Assembly: GCA_029565675.1 (NCBI GenBank)
Contig: JAKQNP010000025.1
Location: forward strand, 1 to 64,000
Length of the DNA: 64,000 nucleotides
Direction: 5' to 3'
DNA from: a bacterium
Lineage (GTDB): Bacteria; Zhuqueibacterota; Zhuqueibacteria; Residuimicrobiales; Oceaniaggregativiventaceae
Shown here: one piece after another, positions 8,449-17,581 of the stretch
How the letters are laid out: each line of letters starts with the position of its first letter
How positions within the stretch are numbered: position 1 is the first letter of the stretch
Translations under genes and position numbers: made by a program
The notes under the pieces: model-generated
Told to the model about the DNA's origin: nothing
What the model saw: only the letters and a program-made list of their open reading frames with translations
Database searches by the model: none

Positions 8449-9894
8449 TCAGTTGTTTGTGGTCCCGGGTTCTGCCAGCCGTATCGTGCCCAACCGGTAG
8501 CGTTGCTGGCCGTCGTCGCCCTGCAACGGAAGCGCGATCTGCGGTGTGCCGTCGCGGCTGCCGATGGAAATATACACCTCATAGGTACCGGGTTTGGTGG
8601 ATGGACCAAATTGCCCGATGGTGAATTTGCTTTCCAGCTGGATCGTCGGGGGTTCTGCAGAAGGCCCGACTTGCAGGTTGCGCATGTTCAACGCATCGTC
8701 GGCGAGGACCGACACGATGCCGCCGTTATCGTCTTTCAACGTCAGAGCGGGAAAACCGCCGGGATAACAGGGCGCAACGCCGCGGTTGGACCATGTCCAG
8801 CTCACAAAAAATGCTTTGCCGATCTCCACCGTTTGGGGCCAGCTCACCCGCACCGGGTGCAGCCGATAGCCCATCCGCAGGTTGATCTGATCGATGATGT
8901 CGCGATTTTCCTGCAAAAATTCCCCTGGCCACCAGTGAATCGACAGGTAGCTGGCATGATACTCTTCGACCGCCTGCAGCAACAACTGCTTGTCCCAGGC
9001 CCCCCGCTCCTTTGAAGGCCCGTAATGCTCGTGTTCGAGGATGACCGGCAATGCAGGCCAAAATTCCTGGGCCATCTCGGCATGATACCACGAAAGCGGC
9101 GGCGGCTGGACCAGAATGCTGTCGTCGCGCAGCGTCACACCTTTGGACAGGGCATAGTCGATAATCGGGAAGTGGCGTCCGGGTTTGTTATACCCGGCAA
9201 AGTCATCGCTGATACAGAGCAGGGTGCGCTTAAAGTGTTTGACGTGCAGGTCGATGTGAAGTTTTTGCACATCGATATTGTCCTGCCGACTGCTCATATG
9301 GGTGTGGCCTTCTCCCCAGAGTCCAAAGGTGCCGATATCAATAAAATCGATGTTTGGATTGCCGTCGTACCGTGCGGCAACGGCCGCGAGAAAATTGTCC
9401 AGTTTTTCGAGAAAGACCGGATCATCGAAAAAAGGATCCCAGGTTTCGCTCTTTTCCACCGGGCCTTTTCCGAATTCATAGAATGTACCCCTGGCCCCCG
9501 CCTCTTTGACCCATTCCGGGGTAGCAAACGGGATCCACTGTTCAGAACACGTCAGCCGCAAGGCAACGCGTTTGCCCTTGGCGATCCAGCGTTGGGAGGG
9601 TGTATCGAGCAACGCCCAGTTGTACTGCCCTTCGTCGGGTTCAACCATCCCCCACGGCACACGCAGATATACGGTAGACAAACCCGGAAAGTCGTCGAGA
9701 GTATCCGAACAGTCGAGCCGGGATCCATACGTTGCCGGGTTGTTGGAGTAGAAATGGATCGTCCAGCCCATTCCTGGATTGACCAGAGCAATGTTGGTAT
9801 GTTCCGGCATCACGGTCACCAGGATCGGCTGTTGGGCTGATACGGCGCGACACAACAAAATTGATAACAAAATGATTTGACAGTACATCTTCAT
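8449..9894 (-). CDS. Secreted glycosidase-like protein with DUF4832-type domain
   Basis: 481 residues with a signal peptide (MKMYCQIILLSILL, cleavage near SAQQ). The N-terminal two thirds is a GH-A-like barrel: NPGMGWTIHFYS, YLRVPWGMVEPDEGQYNW, LRLTCSEQW, then DIGTFGLWGEGHT, whose Glu is a candidate catalytic residue. The C-terminal third is a beta domain (VSWPQTVEIGKAFFVSWTW) like DUF4832. It probably acts on extracellular carbohydrate. The substrate is unknown. The next gene on the same strand begins 181 bp downstream, too far to claim an operon with the methyl-transfer genes. Confidence 0.75.
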   Translation of the reverse strand: MKMYCQIILLSILLCRAVSAQQPILVTVMPEHTNIALVNPGMGWTIHFYSNNPATYGSRLDCSDTLDDFPGLSTVYLRVPWGMVEPDEGQYNWALLDTPSQRWIAKGKRVALRLTCSEQWIPFATPEWVKEAGARGTFYEFGKGPVEKSETWDPFFDDPVFLEKLDNFLAAVAARYDGNPNIDFIDIGTFGLWGEGHTHMSSRQDNIDVQKLHIDLHVKHFKRTLLCISDDFAGYNKPGRHFPIIDYALSKGVTLRDDSILVQPPPLSWYHAEMAQEFWPALPVILEHEHYGPSKERGAWDKQLLLQAVEEYHASYLSIHWWPGEFLQENRDIIDQINLRMGYRLHPVRVSWPQTVEIGKAFFVSWTWSNRGVAPCYPGGFPALTLKDDNGGIVSVLADDALNMRNLQVGPSAEPPTIQLESKFTIGQFGPSTKPGTYEVYISIGSRDGTPQIALPLQGDDGQQRYRLGTIRLAEPGTTNN

Positions 9895-10408
9895 GAGGAA
9901 GCCGTTTCATTTTTATCTAAGCATGATTTGCCGACAGGCAGTTTTCTCGAATAAAGCCAGCAGCGAACTACAAACACTGATCGGATCGCCCGATTATCTC
10001 GGGATCATCGATCACAAATTTTAAGATGCTTTTGGTAATTTATGATCATTTTTTGAAATTCAAAATTTTTATTTTAAAAACCTCTGAATAATACGACTTT
10101 ATGACAGCATTCCTTTTGCAAATCGGCTGCACACGAATCTCGATCGATGATCAAAAGCTCGATCGCCGGGAAAGGTCGAACAAGCATGGGCAATCGTTTC
10201 CAAGCGAGAACATTTGGTCTGCCCCATTAGCTTTGACTCGGGGGTTTTGCAGTTGTGGAAATGACATGGGTCGGAAATTGCTGGAACCTCTATTTCAAAA
10301 AAATAGTTGTTTTATATGTTGCGCATTCCATTGTTTTTCTTTATCGTATAGTAATACCATCTATTTGTTCAGCATTTGAGGTTGGCTGCACAGAGTGGGA
10401 TGGTTTTA
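9895..10408. other. Intergenic, AT-rich
   Basis: No supported gene; a frame at 10101-10379 has no recognisable composition. The stretch at 10290-10326 (TTTCAAAAAAATAGTTGTTTTATATG) recurs near 36320-36356, directly ahead of the broken aminopeptidase copy. It must hold the promoter of the rightward propeller gene. Confidence 0.5.
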
Positions 10409-10478
10409 TTGGGGAGTGATGATGAGAGCTCATGAGCAGGACATGTGGGACTGTTTGTGGGCTTTTTGTGTTTATACC
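10409..10478 (+). repeat. 70-bp dispersed repeat, copy 1
   Basis: TTGGGGAGTGATGATGAGAG through TTTATACC, 67 of 70 positions identical by eye to 42727-42796. It contains the perfect palindrome GCTCATGAGC. It lies 33 bp upstream of the propeller gene start. The three differences would all change the amino acid if it were coding, which argues for a noncoding or regulatory role. Confidence 0.85.
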
Positions 10479-10511
10479 TGGACTTTTGCACTTTGGAGGA
10501 GGGAGAATATC

Positions 10512-12674
10512 ATGAACAGGCCCCGTTTCTCGTTTGTTGCCGTCCTTCTGTTCTGCCTGGGTTCGACCGCTTTTACCCAACTTTCCCACCAATTCCTGAA
10601 TACCGCTCACAATTCACATTTTGGCATACCTCAGGGTGTGGCGGTAGGATCCGACGGAGTTGTCTTTCTCGCCAATGGCAATGACGGTTTGCGAGCCTAT
10701 ACCTATGACGGCAGTGCTTTCACCAACACCGCACACAGAAACGACGGTGATTATGCATTCGGTCTGGCGGTCGGTCCGGACGGCACGGTGTTTCTCGCCA
10801 ACCGTTATGATGGACTGCGGGCCTATACCTACGACGGCAGCTCTTTGACCAATACCGCCCATATCAATGACGGCGGCAAGGCTTTGAGTGTCGCGGTCGG
10901 TTCCGACGGCACGGTCTTTCTCGCCAACAGCGGTGATGGATTGCGGGCCTATCACTACGATGGGGCTTCATTCACCACCATCGCCCATATCGATGACGGC
11001 GGCGGCGCCGCCGATGTGACGCTCGGTTCCGACGGCACTCTTTTTCTTGCCAATTACAACGACGGCCTGCGGGCCTATACCTTTAATGGGACCTTGTTCA
11101 CCAATACAGCTCACATCGATGACGGCGATTATGCCCGCAGCGTGGAGGTGGCCCCTGATGGAGCAGTTTTTCTCACTACAGATGGGGACGGCGTGCGGGC
11201 TTATACTTATAACGGCACGTCGTTCAGCAAGACCGTACATACCGATAATTCGTGGTATCCCCACGCCCTGGCAGTAGGATCTGACGGTACGGTGTTTATC
11301 GCATACAAATTTTATGATTTGCGCGCGTATTCCTACAACGGCACATCGCTTACAGAAACGGGCGTGATAAACTATGGATGGGAAGCCAACAGCATGGCGA
11401 TCGGTCCGGACGGAACACTCTTTCTCGCCATTCAGGAAGGAGGACTGCAGGCCTTTACTTTTGACGGAGCTGTTTTTACCCATAAAGCCCGCATTTATGA
11501 CGCGGGCAACGCACATAAAGTGGCGATCGGGCCTGATGGAACCGTTTTCCTGGCCAATGGCTATGACGGATTGCGCGTTTATACCTATGACGGTGTCAGT
11601 TTCACCGATGTTGCCCATGCGAACGATGGGGGATGTGCCTACAATTTAGAGGTCGGCTCCGATGGCATGGTCTTTCTCGCCTGCGGCACAGACGGGTTGC
11701 GAGCCTATTCTTTTAGAAACAATACTCTGGTGAATCGAGCCCACATCGATGTGGGCGACAACGACGGCTATGCCGCTGGCATCGCAATCGGTTCTGACGG
11801 CACGGTTTATCTCGCCAACGGCCATGACGGCCTCCGTGCGTTTACCTATAACGGCAGCGCTCTTCTCAATTTAGCGCACATCGATGATGGTGGTTTTGCC
11901 TTCGATGCAGAGGTCGGCCCGGATGGAACGATTTTTCTCGCGAACGGCGAGGATGGTCTGCGGGCGTATACTTATAACAGAAATGTTTTCACCAACACCG
12001 CATTCGTCGATCTCCAGGAGTATTCCTACAGCGTCACCGTCGCACCAAATAGCACGGTTTTTCTTGCCAATGGCGGCGATGGCCTGTGGGCTTTTAGCTA
12101 TGATGGGAGTGCTTTTACCGCAACCGCGCACCTTGCCGATGCTGGTTACTCAGAGGATGTTGCGGTTGGACCCGATGGTACGGTTTTCCTTGCAAGTAGA
12201 AGCGGCGGCTTGCGGGCTTTCAGCTTTGATGGCGCTGCTTTTGCCAATACCGCGAACATCAATGAAGGTAATGCTGCCTATGGTGTGGCGGTTGGATCAG
12301 ACGGCACGATCTTTCTCGCCAATGAATTTTTGGGAATGTTCGCCTACACCTATGCCCCGGTTACCGGGATCAAAGACCAAATTGTGACTGAACCGAATCG
12401 CTATTTTCTGGCCCAGAATTATCCCAATCCTTTCAACCCATCCACTACCATCGGGTATGATTTGCCCCAAGCGGTCCATCTTCGTCTGGTCATTTACGAT
12501 GTACTCGGAAGACATATCCGGACCTTGATGGATGGACAACAACCAGCAGGCCACTTCCAAACAACCTGGGATGGCACCGATGAGTTCAGCCTGCCTGTAG
12601 GTAGCGGATTGTACTTCTGCCGCATGGAGTCGGCTGAGTTTGTGAAGGTAGTCAAGCTGCTGTTGGCTAGATAA
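10512..12674 (+). CDS. Secreted 14-repeat beta-propeller-like protein with type A sorting domain
   Basis: 720 residues. The start at 10512 is set by a GGAGGAGGGAG motif and a signal peptide (FVAVLLFCLGSTAF). The body is about 14 copies of a 42-residue unit with consensus VGSDGTVFLANG..DGLRAYTYDG, ending in an NTAHIDDG-like turn, about 126 bp each. Fourteen units would fit two seven-bladed propellers. The last 90 residues are a sorting/FlgD-like domain (NYPNPFNPSTTI, VYDVLGR-like, GSGLYFCRM). It is probably exported and attached to the surface. The ligand is unknown. Unit 9 carries a three-residue insertion; units 5-7 are the most diverged. Confidence 0.85.
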   Translation: MNRPRFSFVAVLLFCLGSTAFTQLSHQFLNTAHNSHFGIPQGVAVGSDGVVFLANGNDGLRAYTYDGSAFTNTAHRNDGDYAFGLAVGPDGTVFLANRYDGLRAYTYDGSSLTNTAHINDGGKALSVAVGSDGTVFLANSGDGLRAYHYDGASFTTIAHIDDGGGAADVTLGSDGTLFLANYNDGLRAYTFNGTLFTNTAHIDDGDYARSVEVAPDGAVFLTTDGDGVRAYTYNGTSFSKTVHTDNSWYPHALAVGSDGTVFIAYKFYDLRAYSYNGTSLTETGVINYGWEANSMAIGPDGTLFLAIQEGGLQAFTFDGAVFTHKARIYDAGNAHKVAIGPDGTVFLANGYDGLRVYTYDGVSFTDVAHANDGGCAYNLEVGSDGMVFLACGTDGLRAYSFRNNTLVNRAHIDVGDNDGYAAGIAIGSDGTVYLANGHDGLRAFTYNGSALLNLAHIDDGGFAFDAEVGPDGTIFLANGEDGLRAYTYNRNVFTNTAFVDLQEYSYSVTVAPNSTVFLANGGDGLWAFSYDGSAFTATAHLADAGYSEDVAVGPDGTVFLASRSGGLRAFSFDGAAFANTANINEGNAAYGVAVGSDGTIFLANEFLGMFAYTYAPVTGIKDQIVTEPNRYFLAQNYPNPFNPSTTIGYDLPQAVHLRLVIYDVLGRHIRTLMDGQQPAGHFQTTWDGTDEFSLPVGSGLYFCRMESAEFVKVVKLLLAR

Positions 12675-12829
12675 GGATTTTTTTCGGCAAGTTACGCGAT
12701 TTAATCAGGCACTATTGATGGAACTCAAATGAAACGCTTAGCCAAAACTGACTTTTTTTCAATCTTGACCACTATTCATACTCTGACAGAGATATCCCGA
12801 CAAGAAACACCCCTGAACAAAGGTACAAA

Positions 12830-14002
12830 ATGAAACATTTCGATATTGTCGACTTTATCGAGCAAACATTTTCTCCTTCAGAGAATGAAACCCTCTTGTT
12901 TATGGTCGATGACTCTGATCCCAAAAGGAATGAGCGGGTGGAAGAATGGGCCCGTGCAATGCAAAAGGCTGGAAAGTTACGAGTACTGCCTGTTTTGCAT
13001 CACAAACAAACCGGTCGAAATGGAGCGAATCTGCCCCCAACCGGGACCCAAAATGGGCAGAAGGTCAGCATAGCTGATATTTTGAAAGCGGCTGACATTG
13101 TCTGGAGCCTGCCCAGGTACTCTGCGACTCGACCCCTTTTTCAGCTCAAAGACAAGCTTGAATTTCGTGTCGGAAGCAGTCCAAACTTTCAAATCCCCAT
13201 GCTGGATTCTGTAATGCGCGAGAGTCCCCTGGATATCCAGGCAAGGGGCAAAATTCTGCTGCCAAAAGTGAGACTGGCTGACGGCCTGTTGATCGAGTTT
13301 GCGACCGGACATCATGTCTATTTTGACATCCGAAATGTTCCATGGGAAGAGGATCTGGGTAATATCACAAAAGGAATGGGGATGGCACTTGGCAACATTC
13401 CGTTTGGAGAAATTTGTGCCCCCCAGCATGAAGGATCGCTTTTTTCCTACCTCCTGCAAAAAGACAGAGAAAGTGATGCCAGGGATTTGGCCGACTTTTA
13501 CAAAAAATACAAATTCAATGGAAGTAATGGCAAATCCCTTTTAAGACGCGACGGGACGATTATCGAAACAGAGACACATGGGTATATACCGATTTCAAGA
13601 AATAAAGATTTTTGGATCTACCGCATAGAAAACGGTTTCGTCAGGGAAATCATCGGGGATGGTAAAACAGCAGCAGAACAAAGAAAGCTTTTAAAGAAAG
13701 AACTGTTTTGGGGATATATTGCGGAAGTGGCCTTTGGACTGAACAGTCGAGCCGATAAAAATTCTCCTTACACGTTGGAAAATGAAAAAAGTGCAATTCA
13801 TTTTGCCATCGGAAATTCAGCGCAGGCAGGCGGATTCAGCACACCCTTCCAACACAAAGCTGTCGAGCACCATCAGGATTATACGCTTACTTCGCCGGTT
13901 GTCGCGGAGGCAAAACTGATCTATAACCACAAGAGCATTGTTCCTTCGGAAACGATTATAACAAATGGCAAATACACCATCTTCGGCAAGCTGAATTTTT
14001 AA
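12830..14002 (+). CDS. M29-like (thermophilic) metalloaminopeptidase family protein
   Basis: 390 residues. Likely cytoplasmic; no signal peptide. Features resembling M29 aminopeptidases: an N-terminal domain with NETLLFMVDDSDPKRNERV, a central GNIPFGEICAPQHEGS (metal-site glutamate region), IAEVAFGLNSRAD, then IHFAIGNSAQAGG and KAVEHHQDY near the C terminus, equivalent to the His-x-Asp metal ligands. The family cleaves N-terminal residues using Co or Zn. A decayed second copy of its first 78 codons lies at 36357-36590. It is followed by a repeat and a TPR gene, an arrangement that was itself duplicated. Function beyond the family is not known. Confidence 0.65.
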   Translation: MKHFDIVDFIEQTFSPSENETLLFMVDDSDPKRNERVEEWARAMQKAGKLRVLPVLHHKQTGRNGANLPPTGTQNGQKVSIADILKAADIVWSLPRYSATRPLFQLKDKLEFRVGSSPNFQIPMLDSVMRESPLDIQARGKILLPKVRLADGLLIEFATGHHVYFDIRNVPWEEDLGNITKGMGMALGNIPFGEICAPQHEGSLFSYLLQKDRESDARDLADFYKKYKFNGSNGKSLLRRDGTIIETETHGYIPISRNKDFWIYRIENGFVREIIGDGKTAAEQRKLLKKELFWGYIAEVAFGLNSRADKNSPYTLENEKSAIHFAIGNSAQAGGFSTPFQHKAVEHHQDYTLTSPVVAEAKLIYNHKSIVPSETIITNGKYTIFGKLNF

Positions 14003-14092
14003 CCCGGGAGACAGCAGTGCCCCGGCACAGGAAACCACCCGGCGAAATTGCAGCCCTCAGAGCGAAAATTTGACCGGACTTGTTCCGACCCA

Positions 14093-14223
14093 GATTCGGT
14101 GTTAACCGAAGCAAGAAATATTCACTCGCCTATTCTTTATGGGGTTGCGCAAAGGGTACCCTTCATCTTTGGTGTATTGCCATCAGATTGATTTTCTGGG
14201 GTATTCGGTGCTTCGCACCGAAT
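14093..14223 (+). repeat. Dispersed double-hairpin repeat, copy B
   Basis: The left hairpin GATTCGGTGTTAACCGAA starts at 14093; the right hairpin ATTCGGTGCTTCGCACCGAAT is at 14203-14223. The interior (TTCTTTATGGGGTTGCG, GCCATCAGATTGATTTTC) matches copies A and C. It lies between the aminopeptidase and TPR genes. Confidence 0.8.
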
Positions 14224-14225
14224 AT

Positions 14226-14425
14226 AGAGCTGACCGACACGATGCAAAAATTGTAACAAATTTTTGTTCTGAGAGTGATTGGTGACAGTCGTGTTTGCTT
14301 CATTTCATTGCATTGTTCCGATGCAGTGCCGGCCGGTGATTTTGTTGCAAGACGTTAACTATTTTAAAAAAGGTTAAATATTATGCAATTAAAATACGTT
14401 ATAGGTCTGGTCGCAATTCTGGCAA
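14226..14425 (+). repeat. Segment duplicated at 36678-36876 (promoter and start of TPR gene)
   Basis: GAGCTGACCGACACGATGC onward is nearly identical to 36678 onward through about 130 noncoding bp. The match then continues with lower identity into the first codons of the TPR gene. It includes the palindrome-rich GTGCCGGCCGGTG motif. High conservation of the noncoding part suggests a recent copy or a constrained upstream region. Confidence 0.85.
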
Positions 14426-15231
14426 TCCTGCTTTTCTCAACTTTCCGCTTTTTCAAAACAGAAGATTATGATTCTGTGCCTGTTGACGACCAAACCAAAG
14501 TCAGCCATTACGAAATGTTTTGTGACACAGAAAATAGTCAAGCCTCAAAAGCATTTACTGCAGCAGTCGATTTTGAAATGCAAGGGAATGCCGAAAATGC
14601 AATTGAACAGTATCTGATCGCGATAGAGCATGATTCTCTGTTCTGTGATGCAATGGACAATTTGGGAAGACTATATCGCTACCTGGGAGAGTATGACAAG
14701 GCTATTTATTGGTACAAAAAGTCAATCACCATTTTGCCTTCCAACTTTGTTGCTCATCTAAATCTTGGGGTTGCCTATCAAAATTCCGGCAAAATAGATG
14801 AGGCAATAACGCAATTTGAAAAATTGATCGAACTGGATACCAACAATGCTGAAGGCTACTATGGCCTTGGTAACTTGCACATCAAGACCAACTCGCCTGC
14901 AAGAGCCATTCCTTTTTTGGACAAGGCAATAGCGATTTATGAAAATTCTTCATCCTCATATTTGGTCGATGCTCTTTATTTAAAAGGTTTGGCTTGTTTT
15001 ATGGTAAAAGATTATGGCGGTGCAATCGAAGTGTTTGAGAAAGTTTATCCCGATTTAGAAAATAATCCACAATTGAATTATTATTATGGTTTGAGCTTTC
15101 TATATTCAGATAACAAGGATATCGATAAAGCAACCCAATACTTGAAGATGGCAGAACGGCTTGGGTATAACGTAACAGAAGAGATAAAAAACAAGCTCAA
15201 GAAGCTGTCCTCTGAACCAGAAAAACAATAA
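14383..15231 (+). CDS. Membrane-anchored TPR-repeat protein
   Basis: 282 residues. One N-terminal transmembrane helix (VIGLVAILAILLFSTF) then about five tetratricopeptide repeats, with typical YLGEYDKAIYWYKKSI (about 105-120), YQNSGKIDEAITQFEKLIELD and KATQYLKMAERLG. It is a scaffold for protein contacts on the outer face of the inner membrane or the periplasm. Its first codons are repeated in a broken copy at 36833. No partner can be named from context. Confidence 0.85.
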   Translation: MQLKYVIGLVAILAILLFSTFRFFKTEDYDSVPVDDQTKVSHYEMFCDTENSQASKAFTAAVDFEMQGNAENAIEQYLIAIEHDSLFCDAMDNLGRLYRYLGEYDKAIYWYKKSITILPSNFVAHLNLGVAYQNSGKIDEAITQFEKLIELDTNNAEGYYGLGNLHIKTNSPARAIPFLDKAIAIYENSSSSYLVDALYLKGLACFMVKDYGGAIEVFEKVYPDLENNPQLNYYYGLSFLYSDNKDIDKATQYLKMAERLGYNVTEEIKNKLKKLSSEPEKQ

Positions 15232-15387
15232 TTTGACCTATTTCTGGTTGATGCGGTCTTTAGCACATGTTGCCGTTTCCCGGTGGATACACAGACCCTC
15301 TTGTTTTGCTGCGGATATTTGTCTATATTGCTTCGCGTGTTTACATCATCGCCCTGCCAATTCCGATACTCGAATACAAGCAAAGAA

Positions 15388-16953
15388 ATGACAAGAGGAA
15401 AAATCACAGACACTCTGAATGATGGATTTCGCCGGTTACCCATTTTTTTGCATAAAAATGGTTTTACGGCTTCCTGGTTGATCCTTTACCTGGCCGCCGG
15501 CTTGCTGCTTATAGCCCACCATGAGATGTGGCGGGATGAGCTGGAAGCCTGGCTGATCGCACGGGACACCTCGCTGCCAGGATTATTCTCTCATCTTCAC
15601 ACCATTGGTCACCCGGTTCTGTGGTATCTTTCGCTGAAAATGCTCCAGCTCTTCACGGTCGATCCATCCGCCATGCAGTACCTGCATCTGCTGTTTGCCC
15701 TGGGTTCCGTTACACTGTTCGTTCGTTATGCACCCTTTTCACGGCTCGAAAAAATCCTGCTTGCATTCAGCTATTTTTTCCTCTATGAATTTGCCGTCAT
15801 CGCCAGAAATTATGCGCCAGCCATTTTTCTCATCGTGTTGATAGTGGTTTTATATTCACAGCCCCGCAAAAATCTTTGGCTGCTTGCTCTGGCAAGCGTA
15901 CTGCTGATCAACACCCATGTAATCGGCATCCTCTTTATGTTTTTTTTCCTGACCCTATTCGCGTATGATTGGCTGGGATCATCGGGGAATAAAATCATAC
16001 CTAACCTATTATTCGGCACAGTCTTACTAATTCTGTTATTATTCGCCTTTGGATTGGCATGGCAATCGCTCGTCCCGGCAGGCATCCATGAAATCGGGAA
16101 TATGGTCAAGAATCCATTCCATAATCTCATCAGGCTGGAATATGTCGCCCAAACGGTGTGGTCCAGTTATGTGCCCATACCGCGGCTGACGCTGCATTTC
16201 TGGAACAGCAATCTCATCCCCACGTATCTGGCCCGAATTTGTCTCTCCATCCTGGTTTTTGCGGTTGCGCTGCATATCGTGTCACCCAGCCGCAGGGCGC
16301 GGATGTTTTATACCATGGGAAGCAGCAGCCTGCTCGTATTCTTTCTCTTGTTTCATCCCGGCTTTTTGCGCCACCACGGTTTTCTTTTCCTGGTTTTCCT
16401 GGTCAGTTATTGGATAAAAAGGAATGAAAAGCCAGGTGAACCAGAGAGAGCGGATACAAAAAAGCGTTTGTTCCGGTTGATCTTGATGGGACAGTGCCTT
16501 GCAGGATTGACTGCAGGTACGCTGGAGATGCTTTACCCCTTTTCCGCCAGCAAACAAGTCAGTAAATATATTGAGACCCAGGGGCTGCAAAAGGACACGA
16601 TCATCGCCGGTGATTGGGATTATGTCAGTCAATCGGTTTCAGCCTGGCTGAATCAGCCGCTCTATTATCCGGCCATCCAGGCCTACGGCAGCTTTATTGT
16701 CTGGAGCGATCCGAGGAGACAGTTTCCGGTCAAAACCAAACCGGAACGCCGCGCTTACAAGGAATATGTCATTCGCCATCTTCAGGATTTGGCCGATGCG
16801 GAACAAAAAAACGTACTGTTGCTTTCGACCTATGCACAAAAACGCCCCCTGTTAAAAAGTTTTACCAAGGCCGTGCAGGCAGATGAGGTCTTTTATCTCT
16901 ATCTGATCACTCCGGATTCGTGTAAAATTCAGGGGAGCATCACGGACCGATGA
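15388..16953 (+). CDS. Multi-pass membrane glycosyltransferase, GT39/ArnT-like (GT-C fold)
   Basis: 521 residues from the ATG at 15388; an upstream in-frame extension to 15283 is possible but poorly composed. The HHEMWRDELEAWLIARD segment in the first loop carries the Asp/Glu signature of lipid-linked-sugar GT-C enzymes, followed by about ten hydrophobic helices and a soluble C-terminal domain (IIAGDWDYVSQSVSAWL). It probably transfers a sugar from a polyprenyl donor at the periplasmic face. Its stop overlaps the start of a truncated GT4 gene (ATGA), so the two were one operon. Confidence 0.75.
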   Translation: MTRGKITDTLNDGFRRLPIFLHKNGFTASWLILYLAAGLLLIAHHEMWRDELEAWLIARDTSLPGLFSHLHTIGHPVLWYLSLKMLQLFTVDPSAMQYLHLLFALGSVTLFVRYAPFSRLEKILLAFSYFFLYEFAVIARNYAPAIFLIVLIVVLYSQPRKNLWLLALASVLLINTHVIGILFMFFFLTLFAYDWLGSSGNKIIPNLLFGTVLLILLLFAFGLAWQSLVPAGIHEIGNMVKNPFHNLIRLEYVAQTVWSSYVPIPRLTLHFWNSNLIPTYLARICLSILVFAVALHIVSPSRRARMFYTMGSSSLLVFFLLFHPGFLRHHGFLFLVFLVSYWIKRNEKPGEPERADTKKRLFRLILMGQCLAGLTAGTLEMLYPFSASKQVSKYIETQGLQKDTIIAGDWDYVSQSVSAWLNQPLYYPAIQAYGSFIVWSDPRRQFPVKTKPERRAYKEYVIRHLQDLADAEQKNVLLLSTYAQKRPLLKSFTKAVQADEVFYLYLITPDSCKIQGSITDR

Positions 16954-17220
16954 CGGCACGAAAAAAAAATACTGCTCGTTCAACCGGATTTGCGGCCGCC
17001 GGGCGGCGGCAACAGCGTCGCCGCATGGATGTTGCAAGCATTGAAGGCAGAGTACGATCTGTCGACGCTCACCCGGGATCGTTATGATTTGCAGGTCAGC
17101 AGTGATTTTTATGGCACATCGCTGAACGCTTCTGATCTCCATGCACGCTGCACGCCGCATTTGCGCCAGCTGGTTGACACGGCCGGACCAGCGCCGGATG
17201 TTTTCAAAAAAAGTGACTGA
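16950..17220 (+). pseudogene. Truncated and frameshifted GT4 glycosyltransferase (N-terminal stub)
   Basis: The ATG at 16950 overlaps the previous stop. After MTARKK the frame shifts by one base in a run of nine A (16961-16969) into ILLVQPDLRPPGGGNSVAAW, a textbook GT4 N-terminal nucleotide-binding start. That frame continues to 17220 (MLQALKAEYDLSTLTRDRYD) and then stops, where an intact enzyme would need about 280 more residues. The break coincides with the noncoding repeat region that follows. One fewer A would restore the stub frame, so the shift may be real or an assembly error; the truncation is real either way. Confidence 0.75.
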
Positions 17221-17405
17221 TAGGAATTTTGATTTTGTTGGGGGTCAACTGATAAACTGACAGGAACGGATAACCGATAATTTTGATGAATGATAATTTC
17301 CAGAAAAGGTACGAGAAATGTGCAAAACTGTTTGTATGTAAATATACAAGAGCCGATTTGTCAACTATGCTGGCGAAACTCTCACAAAAATCAGTTTCGT
17401 TCTCA

Positions 17406-17537
17406 GATTCGGTGTTCACCGAATCAAAAAACATTCAATCTCTTGTTCTTTATGCGGTTGTGAAATGGGCACTTGTCACCCTCTGTGCATTGCTATCAGA
17501 TTGATTTTATATGAGATCCGGTGCTGCGCACCGGATC
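17406..17537 (+). repeat. Dispersed double-hairpin repeat, copy C
   Basis: The left hairpin GATTCGGTGTTCACCGAATC is at 17406-17425; the right hairpin GATCCGGTGC-TGC-GCACCGGATC is at 17515-17537, with a 10-bp perfect stem. The interior TTCTTTATGCGGTTG and CTATCAGATTGATTTTA match copies A, B and D. It fills the gap between the truncated GT4 and the nucleotidyltransferase gene. The rest of 17221-17581 shows nothing else. Confidence 0.85.
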
Positions 17538-17581
17538 CGGGTCGTTGTTTCACGCAGCAAAATAATAATATGTCACTGGAC

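Noticed and set aside
10101-10379. 92-codon frame
   Set aside because: No ribosome site or family resemblance; Cys/Phe-rich chance frame in AT-rich DNA.
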